DNA of 12,021 bases from an uncultured Bacilli bacterium (lineage in GTDB: Bacteria > Bacillota_I > Bacilli_A > RF39 > UBA660): contig CANRDR010000038.1 of NCBI GenBank assembly GCA_947629425.1, positions 1-12,021 of the forward strand. The letters are read 5' to 3'. Positions within the stretch are counted from its first letter, which is position 1. Each line of letters begins with the position of its first letter. Both the position numbers and the translations under genes were made by a program. Shown piece after piece: positions 1 through 6,050 of the stretch. The notes under the pieces were generated by a model. The model did not search any database and had not been told where the DNA came from. It worked only from the letters and a program-made list of their open reading frames with translations.

Positions 1-64
<64 letters not shown>

Positions 65-71
65 TTTAATT

Positions 72-148
72 GGCCCGTTGGTGAAGTGGTTCAACACACA
101 TGCCTTTCACGCATGCATTCATGGGTTCAAATCCCGTACGGGTCACCA
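72..148 (+). tRNA. tRNA-Glu (TTC anticodon)
   Basis: A complete 77-nt cloverleaf. The acceptor stem GGCCCGT pairs with ACGGGTC and is followed by the discriminator A and an encoded CCA. The anticodon stem CATGC/GCATG encloses CTTTCAC, placing anticodon TTC at 106-108. The T loop carries GTTCAAATC. It is the last gene of the tRNA cluster and is followed within about 12 bp by a hairpin and T-run. Confidence 0.95.
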
Positions 149-160
149 ATTTAAAAGTTA

Positions 161-182
161 AACTCAAATTTTGAGTTTTTTA
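161..182 (+). terminator. intrinsic terminator of the tRNA operon
   Basis: A short AT-rich hairpin (AACTCAA / TTGAGTT) is followed directly by a T-run. The stem is only about 7 bp, so it is weak, but its position just after tRNA-Glu fits. Confidence 0.6.
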
Positions 183-248
183 TTTTATAATCATTTACAA
201 AATAAAAACTTTTAGTCTTTTTTTATACTAATTTAATATATTTTTATT

Positions 249-254
249 AGGTGA
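249..254 (+). promoter_or_regulatory. ribosome binding site that fixes the ddl start
   Basis: AGGTGA matches the anti-Shine-Dalgarno sequence and ends 5 nt before the TTG at 260. It overlaps the in-frame GTG at 251, so that GTG is unlikely to be the initiation codon. Confidence 0.6.
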
Positions 255-259
255 TTTTA

Positions 260-1273
260 TTGAAAGTTGTTGTATTAGCAGGAGGATTAAGTCCTGAAAG
301 ATATGTTTCCTTAACTAGTGGAACATTAGTTGCAAATGCATTAATTGAAAATGGACATGATGTAATGTTAATAGATTTATATTTAGGCAAATTAAATAAA
401 GAGTTCTATCCTATTTATCACAATAATAAAGAAAAATTTAGATATACTTATAATATGCCATTAGAAAATCCTGATTTAAAAGAATTAAAATCATTAAAAG
501 ATGATGATATATTAATAGATAAAGATATAATAGATATATGTAGTGACGCAGATAAAGTATTTTTAGCATTACATGGTTCTATTGGAGAAAATGGTAAATT
601 ACAATCATTATTAGATATATATAATATAAAATATACAGGAACTTCTTCATTAGGTTGTATGTTATCTATGCATAAAGATATTGCAAAAAGAATAATGAAA
701 TCAAACAATATTTTAACTCCTTCATGGAAATATATAAATTTAAATGAAGAGTATGAAATAAATACTAATTACCCTATAGTAGTTAAACCATGTTCTACTG
801 GATCTAGTATTGGTATAAGTATTGTAAATAATCAAGAAGAATTAAATAACGCGATTGAAAATGCTAAAAAATATGAAAAAGAAATAATATTAGAAGAATA
901 TATTGAAGGAAGAGAATTTACTGTTGGAATACTTAATAATAAACCATTAGAAGTAATAGAAATTAAACCTTTAGTTGGTTTCTATGACTATAATAATAAA
1001 TATCAGAAAGGAAAAACTATAGAAGAATGTCCTGCTAACATTGATAATAAAACAAGAGAAGAACTACTAAGTATTGCATTAAAAGTACATAAATCTCTAC
1101 ATTTAGGACAATATTCAAGAATAGATTTTATAATAGATAAAAATAATAACACTTATTGTTTAGAAGCAAATACATTGCCAGGTATGACGCCTACAAGTTT
1201 GCTTCCACAAAGTGCTAATGCATGTAATATGAACTTTAATGAATTATGTGAAATAATTATAGAAAATAGATAA
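260..1273 (+). CDS. ddl: D-alanine--D-alanine ligase
   Basis: Cytoplasmic ATP-grasp ligase that joins two D-alanines, with ATP hydrolysis, to make the dipeptide terminus of the peptidoglycan precursor. With a TTG start the protein has 337 residues, within the family range. Visible motifs (numbered from TTG): the N-terminal VVLAGGLSPERYVSLTSG with the conserved Glu near 13; LALHGSIGENGK near 103-113; ATP-binding VVKPCSTGSSIG near 174-185; the EEYIEGREF strand; the omega loop FYDYNNKY, whose Tyr is the form expected of D-Ala-D-Ala rather than D-Ala-D-Lac enzymes; and the C-terminal SRIDF and LEANTLPGMTP with the metal-binding Asp, Glu and Asn. An in-frame GTG at 251 would add three residues, but AGGTGA at 249-254 suits TTG better. 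It appears monocistronic, with no other cell-wall gene nearby. Confidence 0.95.
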   Translation: MKVVVLAGGLSPERYVSLTSGTLVANALIENGHDVMLIDLYLGKLNKEFYPIYHNNKEKFRYTYNMPLENPDLKELKSLKDDDILIDKDIIDICSDADKVFLALHGSIGENGKLQSLLDIYNIKYTGTSSLGCMLSMHKDIAKRIMKSNNILTPSWKYINLNEEYEINTNYPIVVKPCSTGSSIGISIVNNQEELNNAIENAKKYEKEIILEEYIEGREFTVGILNNKPLEVIEIKPLVGFYDYNNKYQKGKTIEECPANIDNKTREELLSIALKVHKSLHLGQYSRIDFIIDKNNNTYCLEANTLPGMTPTSLLPQSANACNMNFNELCEIIIENR

Positions 1274-1292
1274 AACTATTTTTCTTTTTTTA
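1262..1292 (+). terminator. intrinsic terminator of ddl
   Basis: AAAATAG at 1263-1269 pairs with CTATTTT at 1276-1282 across a 6-nt loop and is followed by TCTTTTTTTT. The hairpin overlaps the ddl stop codon and the stop of the convergent small gene, so both transcripts end in the same few bases. Confidence 0.65.
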
Positions 1293-1422
1293 ACTCTTTA
1301 TTCTTTACATCTTGATTGTTTTTACATTTTTTAAGAATTAATTTCATTGCTAAATCATGTGTATTATAAGCACATCTATTTTTTTCAAATAATTTTTTAT
1401 ATTCTAAATTTAAATTTTCCAT
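1276..1422 (-). CDS. hypothetical 48-residue protein
   Basis: Small open frame starting at ATG 1422 and ending in TAG. It begins MENLNLEYKKLFEKNRCAYN and continues lysine-rich, ending in a run of Lys and Glu. No membrane segment is visible, and the helix-prone charged composition suggests a small soluble protein. The ATG lies one base after the TAA of the upstream 111-residue gene, which suggests translational coupling; its own ribosome site is weak. I do not recognise the family. It could be the decayed C-terminal part of the upstream gene, or chance in AT-rich DNA, but the close junction favours a real gene. Confidence 0.5.
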   Translation of the reverse strand: MENLNLEYKKLFEKNRCAYNTHDLAMKLILKKCKNNQDVKNKELKKEK

Positions 1423-1423
1423 A

Positions 1424-1759
1424 TTAATTTTTAGAAGTATATTTTCTCCTTCCAAATTTAATACAATTATTTTTATTATCTAATTCTTTTACATCAATAA
1501 TTAAATCATTATTATATTTTAAAGTAACTAAATTAATTATATCTTTTATAACTATACTACCCTTTTTTATATTATCTATTTCATATTTAGTATTAATTAA
1601 ATCTATATCATTATCTTTTATATTCATACTTAATTCATAAATATCACCTTTTTTTAAATAATCAACAAACATATTATATACTTTTTTATTATCTTCAAAA
1701 GAATCTAAAAATAATATATTATCAAAAAAATTAATTACATTATTTATCTTATCTTGCAT
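1424..1759 (-). CDS. hypothetical 111-residue protein
   Basis: Unrecognised soluble protein. It starts at ATG 1759, seven bases after a strong GGAGG site, and has a good sigma-A-like promoter just upstream, so expression is likely. The N-terminal half (residues 1-60) is predicted helical and acidic (INNVINFFDNILFLDSFEDN). The second half looks like beta strands (YEIDNIKKGSIVIKDIINLV), ending in the basic tail FGRRKYTSKN. It has no cysteine motif and no membrane segment except a mildly hydrophobic N-terminal helix. It is divergent from sigK across a 114-bp gap and probably co-transcribed with the 48-residue gene. A sporulation role is possible from position only. Confidence 0.7.
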   Translation of the reverse strand: MQDKINNVINFFDNILFLDSFEDNKKVYNMFVDYLKKGDIYELSMNIKDNDIDLINTKYEIDNIKKGSIVIKDIINLVTLKYNNDLIIDVKELDNKNNCIKFGRRKYTSKN

Positions 1760-1766
1760 ATTTAAT

Positions 1767-1812
1767 CCTCCATTTAATTTAATATTATAGTTTATGTATT
1801 TATAAAATACAA
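1767..1812 (-). promoter_or_regulatory. promoter and ribosome site of the 111-residue gene
   Basis: Read on the minus strand: TTGTAT (1807-1812), a 17-bp spacer, a perfect TATAAT (1784-1789), then GGAGG at 1767-1771 and ATG at 1759. The -35 box is only half matched, but the spacing is ideal. The stretch CATAAACTA overlapping the -10 box also fits the loose sigma-K pattern CATAnnnTA, but I see no good sigma-K -35, so this is only a note. Confidence 0.5.
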
Positions 1813-1819
1813 TACTTTA

Positions 1820-1826
1820 TGTCGAA
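1820..1826 (+). promoter_or_regulatory. possible Spo0A-like box upstream of sigK
   Basis: TGTCGAA matches the Bacillus 0A-box core TGnCGAA and lies 48 bp before the sigK start, in the divergent promoter region. A 7-bp match in AT-rich DNA can easily be chance. Confidence 0.25.
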
Positions 1827-1873
1827 ATTTGTTATTTAATTATTTTATTTTTATATAATTTAATGGAGGATAT

Positions 1874-2569
1874 ATGATATTAGGTTTGTTAAATATATTT
1901 AAAGGTTTATATTTTTTTACTGGATCATATTCTATTAATGTATTTCCTGATCCATTATCAAGTGAAGAAGAAAATGAATGTTTAGAAAAAATGAAGTTAG
2001 GTGATAAATCAGCTCGTGCTAAATTAATTGAACATAATTTAAGATTAGTTGCTCATATTGTAAAAAAATATGATACTAAAGATAGTGATGTTGATGATTT
2101 AATTAGTATAGGTACTATTGGTTTAATAAAAGGAATAGATTCATATAAAAATGATAAAAATACAAGACTAACTACTTATTGTGCTAAATGTATACAAAAT
2201 GAAGTATTAATGCATTTTAGAAATAATAAAAAACATGTAAATGATGTTTCTTTAAATGATTCTATTGGTATAGATAAAGATGGTAATGAAATTAATTTAA
2301 TAGATGTAATTAAAAGCAATGATGAAGATATATTAACTACTTTACATAATAAAGATTCAGTTAATTCTTTAATGAAATATTTAGTTATATTAAATGATAG
2401 AGAAAAAGAAATAATTATAAAAAGATATGGATTATTTAATAATGATGAGTTAACACAAAAAGAAATATCTGAACAACTTAATATTTCTAGAAGCTATGTA
2501 TCACGTATAGAAAAGCGTGCTTTATTAAAAATTTATAAAAAATTTTTAAAAGAAAAGAAGGAATATTGA
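1874..2569 (+). CDS. sigK: RNA polymerase sporulation sigma factor, pro-sigma-K
   Basis: Directs late mother-cell transcription during endospore formation. The 231-residue protein is about the length of Bacillus subtilis sigma-K and uninterrupted, so there is no skin-type insertion. Residues 1-18 form a hydrophobic pro-sequence (MILGLLNIFKGLYFFTGS) preceding YSINVFPDPLSSEEE, the position where the B. subtilis precursor is cleaved by SpoIVFB. Region 2 follows: EHNLRLVAHIVKKY (53-66), DDLISIGTIGLIKGI (74-88), then TTYCAKCIQNEVLMHFR (100-116). Region 4 has LNDREKEIIIKRYGL (173-187) and the helix-turn-helix TQKEISEQLNISRSYVSRIE (194-213). The start ATG has GGAGG five bases upstream. The pro-sequence implies proteolytic activation at the forespore membrane. 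The XRE gene downstream may share its transcript, as no terminator is seen between them. Confidence 0.95.
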   Translation: MILGLLNIFKGLYFFTGSYSINVFPDPLSSEEENECLEKMKLGDKSARAKLIEHNLRLVAHIVKKYDTKDSDVDDLISIGTIGLIKGIDSYKNDKNTRLTTYCAKCIQNEVLMHFRNNKKHVNDVSLNDSIGIDKDGNEINLIDVIKSNDEDILTTLHNKDSVNSLMKYLVILNDREKEIIIKRYGLFNNDELTQKEISEQLNISRSYVSRIEKRALLKIYKKFLKEKKEY

Positions 2570-2600
2570 ATAAATTTATACGAAAATACACATAATAATT

Positions 2601-2654
2601 ATGCCTTGTACTATAGGCCCGTTCACTATTTTAGGACTTTTTGAGAAAATATAA
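2601..2654 (+). CDS. possible 17-residue micro-ORF before the XRE gene
   Basis: An ATG-to-TAA frame reading MPCTIGPFTILGLFEKI lies between sigK and the XRE regulator. Its first 35 bases contain GCCTTGT and GGCCCG, unusually GC-rich for this window, which suggests constraint of some kind. There is no Shine-Dalgarno site before the ATG, so the constrained element could instead be a DNA site or RNA structure (GCCT and AGGC could pair around an 8-nt loop). No function is claimed. Confidence 0.25.
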   Translation: MPCTIGPFTILGLFEKI

Positions 2655-2677
2655 ATATAGAAAAGGGTGTGATTTAC

Positions 2678-2911
2678 GTGTCTTACTATAATTCCAATGA
2701 CCACTATTATAATGTTATAAGAAAGAATATTAAGAAATTTCGTAAAGAAAAACACTTTACACAGCAACAACTAGCTGATGCAACTGATATGTCAGTAGAT
2801 TATATATGTGAAATAGAAAGTTTAAAGAGAAATAAAAGTTTTAGTATTGTAACTTTAGGTAGAATTGCTGATGTATTAGAAGTTGATATTAAAGAGTTTT
2901 TCACAAAATAA
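2678..2911 (+). CDS. small XRE-family helix-turn-helix regulator
   Basis: A DNA-binding protein of about 77 residues consisting almost only of a Cro/C1-type domain: NVIRKNIKKFRKEKHFTQQQ, then a recognition helix region ADATDMSVDYICEIES and a closing helix LGRIADVLEVDIKEFF. There is no extra sensor or multimerisation domain. I chose GTG 2678 over GTG 2669 because GGGTGTGA at 2665-2672 is better spaced for 2678; the difference is three residues. It lies 108 bp after sigK in the same direction and is convergent with dut. Similar stand-alone proteins occur both as host regulators and as phage or plasmid regulators; nothing else here is phage-like. Target unknown. Confidence 0.88.
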   Translation: MSYYNSNDHYYNVIRKNIKKFRKEKHFTQQQLADATDMSVDYICEIESLKRNKSFSIVTLGRIADVLEVDIKEFFTK

Positions 2912-2938
2912 AAAATGGCTAATAACCATTTTTTATTT
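2910..2938. terminator. bidirectional terminator between xre and dut
   Basis: A perfect 9-bp stem AAAAAATGG / CCATTTTTT (2910-2918 and 2926-2934) with a 7-nt loop. The T-run on one strand and the complementary A-run on the other let it stop both the XRE and dut transcripts. It overlaps the stop codons of both genes. Confidence 0.85.
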
Positions 2939-3394
2939 GCTAGTAGAACCAAATCCACCAGTACGTATTCCCGTTGCGTTATCATTATCTACAAGTAAAT
3001 ATTTTTGAAAAATTACTTGTCCTATTGCATCACCTTTTTTAATTAAAATATCTTCATCAAAAAAGTTATAGAATGCAAACATAAAATGTCCATCATTATC
3101 TTGATTATTATAATAATCTGCATCAATTATACCAATACTATTTGCCATAACTAATCCTTTTTTAATTGGATTAGAACTTCTATTAACTAGCATAAAATAT
3201 TCATCGCTTGGACAATATGCTTTTAATCCAGTTTTTACTAATGTTGGTTTCATACCCATTTTAAATGCTGGTACAATTGTATCTTCTGCTGCTTCTACAT
3301 CATATCCTGCTGATTTTGCTGTTTTTCTAACAGGTAAATTAATATTTTTATCTTCAAATCCTTTCGCTATTTCAAATCCTCTTACTTTTTCCAT
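2933..3394 (-). CDS. dut: dUTP diphosphatase (trimeric dUTPase)
   Basis: Hydrolyses dUTP to dUMP and pyrophosphate, limiting uracil in DNA and supplying dUMP for dTMP synthesis. At 153 residues it has all five trimeric-dUTPase motifs: I, KSAGYDVEAAED (27-38); II, NRSSNPIKKGL (71-81); III, NSIGIIDADYY (85-95), with the catalytic Asp in the IDADY turn; IV, GDAIGQVIFQKY (121-132); V, RTGGFGST (144-151), the glycine-rich tail that closes over the substrate. Its ATG lies only 5 bases after the stop of the NrdD-like gene, with an AAAGGA site at the end of that gene, so the two form a tight operon. Both products belong to deoxynucleotide metabolism. Confidence 0.95.
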   Translation of the reverse strand: MEKVRGFEIAKGFEDKNINLPVRKTAKSAGYDVEAAEDTIVPAFKMGMKPTLVKTGLKAYCPSDEYFMLVNRSSNPIKKGLVMANSIGIIDADYYNNQDNDGHFMFAFYNFFDEDILIKKGDAIGQVIFQKYLLVDNDNATGIRTGGFGSTSK

Positions 3395-3399
3395 AATTT

Positions 3400-5286
3400 T
3401 TAATCCTTTCCTATATATATTTTTGAATATAATACATTATCATATATGTATTTAATCATTTCTTTTAATGTATCACTATTAGATAAATTTATATAACTAA
3501 TAGAACCTCCTGTTGCAATAGAACCTAATTCATTTTCTATTTCTAATTTAGAAAATATATCAATTTTTTCATTTTTATCTATATGATGACTATCAATATA
3601 ATAGCCTTTATCAGTTATATCTTTTATTTTACCAAATTGTTCTAAATCAAGTCTAGAAAATCTATTGCTTACATTACTTTCTTTAATTCCATATAATTGA
3701 AAACATATTCCAGTTTCTTTATTCCAAGCGTTACATTTATTTTTCATATATTCTAAAACTTTTTTTGCAAATATAATACCTTCTTCTGAAGTAACAGATA
3801 CTGATTTTACTAATTTAGTAAGTTCATATAAACCAATATAACCTAATGATAATGTAGAATAACCATCTTTTAAATACTTATCAATAATTTCTTTTTCTTT
3901 TAATCTTGCTATAGCACCATTTTGCCAGTGTATTGGAGATATATCACTAGTTACACCTAAAAGCGCATAATATCTACACATTAATGCTTCATAACATAAA
4001 TCTAATCTTTCATCCAATAGCATCCAAAATTTATCTATATCACCATCAGCAATAATGCCTATTTGTGGTAAATTAAGTGTTACTACTCCTTGATTAAATC
4101 TTCCTTCAAATTTATAATTTCCATCTTCTTTATATAAAGACAAAAATCCCCTATCTCCTATTGGACTAAATATATTATTAGAATATTTTTCTTTCATTAT
4201 TTTAGCTGATATAAAATTTATATTATTATTTTTATTTATAATATTTAATGCTAATTCTGTTAAATAATCATAACTATTACCATTTAAATTATTTATTTCA
4301 TCTAAAACATATACTAACTTAGGTAAATTATATTCATTATTTATACTTTCATTAAATATTTCTTCTATAATTAATGCATTTTCTTTAATATATTCATCAT
4401 CTTTTAAATATAGAAAAAATGTAATATCTGGTTTATGTCCATTAACTAATAATGTATTTATTTCTTTAAGTAAATATTTTATTCCATTATGTAATTCTTC
4501 TTTTATTTTATCATTTAATAATTCATTTATTGTATTTTTATCTATTAATTTACTATATTTTTTATTGAAAGTATCTTTATATAAATCAAAACTCATTTTT
4601 AAATATTTTGCTAAATGTCTTATTTCTAAAGAAATAGAACCATATTGATTAACATAAACATTCATAATTATTTCTATTAATGTATTTATAGCATTATGAA
4701 ATGTATCTGGAGTAGGTATTTTTATACCATTTATTATAGTCCCATTATCTAACATATCTTCTATATTAATTAAACTAGAATTAAATATTGGTTGTACAAA
4801 ATAATCTAAAGCATGAAAATGTAATATTCCTTTATCATGTGCAATACGTATTTTTTCAGGTAAAAGTATTCTTTTGCTTAAATCTCTTGATACTTCTCCT
4901 GCAATATAATCTCTTCCAGTACATGCAAGTAATGTATTTTTACTTTCTTCACTTGATTCCCTATTAGAATTTTTTATTAAAGATAAAATAGATTCATCTG
5001 TAGTATTGCTTTTTCTTATTAATGCTCTATTATATCTATAAACTATATATCTTTTTGCAAGTTCATATTTTTCATATTCCATTAATTTTATTTCTATAAT
5101 ATCTTGTATATCTTCAACTAATATTCTTTTTTTATTTAAAGATTCTATATAATGACATATTTCTTTAATATCTTCTTTAGATATTTTTTCTTTTTTAGAT
5201 ACTTCATTATTAGCTTTTTCTATTGCAATTTTTATTTTTTCTCTATCATAATCTACATAATGTCCATCTCTTTTAATAACTTGCAT
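3400..5286 (-). CDS. NrdD-family anaerobic ribonucleotide reductase homologue, truncated and probably catalytically dead
   Basis: Homologous to class III ribonucleotide reductase. Residues 1-95 form an ATP cone (VIKRDGHYVDYDREKIKIAI, ending NRALIRKSNTTDESIL). The barrel follows with RDYIAGEVSRDLSKRILLP (125-143), GILHFHALDYF (153-163), SLINIEDMLDNGT (171-183), RFNQGVVTLNLPQIGI (396-411) and GYSTLSLGYIGLYELTK (475-491). Three catalytic elements are absent. Where NrdD has NCDL, with the first active-site Cys, this has N-Ser170-S-L. Where NrdD has MGCRSFL, with the thiyl-radical Cys, it has IG-Asp378-RGFL. The protein stops at residue 628, just after IKYIYDNVLYSKIYIGKD, before the CXXC...CXXC zinc site and the RTCGY glycyl-radical loop. 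No nrdG activase is adjacent. No frameshift is visible: dut follows within 5 bases, so the end was lost by deletion. A long clean frame without these residues suggests a retained non-catalytic role, possibly nucleotide sensing, though early decay is possible. AGAGGTA precedes the ATG. Confidence 0.85.
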   Translation of the reverse strand: MQVIKRDGHYVDYDREKIKIAIEKANNEVSKKEKISKEDIKEICHYIESLNKKRILVEDIQDIIEIKLMEYEKYELAKRYIVYRYNRALIRKSNTTDESILSLIKNSNRESSEESKNTLLACTGRDYIAGEVSRDLSKRILLPEKIRIAHDKGILHFHALDYFVQPIFNSSLINIEDMLDNGTIINGIKIPTPDTFHNAINTLIEIIMNVYVNQYGSISLEIRHLAKYLKMSFDLYKDTFNKKYSKLIDKNTINELLNDKIKEELHNGIKYLLKEINTLLVNGHKPDITFFLYLKDDEYIKENALIIEEIFNESINNEYNLPKLVYVLDEINNLNGNSYDYLTELALNIINKNNNINFISAKIMKEKYSNNIFSPIGDRGFLSLYKEDGNYKFEGRFNQGVVTLNLPQIGIIADGDIDKFWMLLDERLDLCYEALMCRYYALLGVTSDISPIHWQNGAIARLKEKEIIDKYLKDGYSTLSLGYIGLYELTKLVKSVSVTSEEGIIFAKKVLEYMKNKCNAWNKETGICFQLYGIKESNVSNRFSRLDLEQFGKIKDITDKGYYIDSHHIDKNEKIDIFSKLEIENELGSIATGGSISYINLSNSDTLKEMIKYIYDNVLYSKIYIGKD

Positions 5287-5342
5287 TATCTACCTCTTTC
5301 TACATTACAAAAAAATAATAACATAAATATAAATTTATTAAT

Positions 5343-5358
5343 TGTTGCATTTGCAACA
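5343..5358. promoter_or_regulatory. palindromic operator between nrdD-like and crp/fnr-like genes
   Basis: A perfect inverted repeat TGTTGCA-TT-TGCAACA lies 49 bp before the Crp/Fnr-type gene and 57 bp before the divergent NrdD-like gene. It overlaps or sits just upstream of plausible -10 sequences (TATGAT/TATAAA near 5361-5371). Symmetry and place suggest a site for the adjacent regulator, acting on both genes; that link is inference. A related core occurs at 8316-8327. Confidence 0.6.
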
Positions 5359-5406
5359 TATATGATATAAAATAAATTTAAGAAAATATATAATTAGGAG
5401 TTTTTT

Positions 5407-6036
5407 ATGATTACTTTATTTGAAAATATTGAAGAAAATGATATTAAAAAAATGTTAAAATGTTTTGATGCTAGAAAGATTTTATATAAAAAAGAAAGAA
5501 CTATATTAACAAATATGTCTAATACTACAATTTTTGGTGTAATTTTATCAGGAACGGCCAATATAATAAGGGTAGATTATAATGGAGTTAGAAATATATT
5601 AGAAAGATTAACTGAAGGAGATATATTTGGTGGACCATTATATGAATCAGTTAATAATGAATTATCAATTATTGCAACTAGTGATACTGAAGTATTATTA
5701 TTTGATTATCATCATATAGTTAATAGATGTAGAAAAAATTGTGAATACCATTCTAGATTAATAGAAAATATGTTACAAATACTTGCTAGAAAAGTACAAG
5801 CTAATAACGAAAAATTATTAATTATTTCTAAAAAAACTATAAGAGAAAAATTATTAGAATATTTTCAAACAAAAGCAAGAAATAATGGTTCTAAAAGTTT
5901 TAAAATGGATTTTACATTAACTGATTTAGCTGATTATTTATCTATTGATAGAAGTGCTATGATGAGAGAAATAAAAAACTTGAAAGAAGATGGATTTATT
6001 GAGATAATTAATAAAAGAATTTATTTACATATGTAG
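5407..6036 (+). CDS. Crp/Fnr-family transcriptional regulator
   Basis: A 209-residue regulator. Residues 1-115 form the cyclic-nucleotide-type beta roll (GVILSGTANIIRVDYNGVRN, then LTEGDIFGGPLYES). A long dimerisation helix follows (about 112-138), then the winged helix-turn-helix: KKTIREKLLEYF (142-153), LTDLADYLSIDRSAMMREI (171-189) and the wing DGFIEIINKRIYL. The N-terminal cysteine cluster of Fnr-type iron-sulfur sensors is missing (only scattered Cys 19, 108 and 112), and the canonical cAMP-binding Arg-Ser pair is not evident, so the effector cannot be named. TTAGGAG six bases before the ATG is a clear ribosome site. It is divergent from the NrdD-like gene with a palindrome between them and is followed 14 bp later by the M29 peptidase gene, so autoregulation plus control of the peptidase is likely. 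Confidence 0.9.
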   Translation: MITLFENIEENDIKKMLKCFDARKILYKKERTILTNMSNTTIFGVILSGTANIIRVDYNGVRNILERLTEGDIFGGPLYESVNNELSIIATSDTEVLLFDYHHIVNRCRKNCEYHSRLIENMLQILARKVQANNEKLLIISKKTIREKLLEYFQTKARNNGSKSFKMDFTLTDLADYLSIDRSAMMREIKNLKEDGFIEIINKRIYLHM

Positions 6037-6050
6037 AAAGGATAAAGATT

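Noticed and set aside
448..708. Minus-strand open frame of 86 codons inside ddl
   Set aside because: Lies wholly within a well-supported gene, has no ribosome site, and its composition is a mirror of ddl codons.
1854..1859. TATAAT just upstream of sigK as its -10 box
   Set aside because: Transcription would start within the GGAGG ribosome site, leaving no usable leader; the real promoter is probably further upstream or of sporulation type.
2567..2569. Mollicute-type code with TGA as tryptophan
   Set aside because: sigK ends at TGA exactly where the family ends, and tryptophans in the aminopeptidase, ddl and surface protein are TGG.
2576..2985. Two minus-strand frames opposite the XRE gene and at the dut end
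   Set aside because: Hydrophobic low-complexity translations antisense to recognised genes; no ribosome sites or family resemblance.
5152..5370. Plus-strand frame of Phe/Ile/Tyr-rich codons opposite the NrdD-like start
   Set aside because: Typical antisense reading of AT-rich coding DNA, and it runs through the palindromic promoter region.
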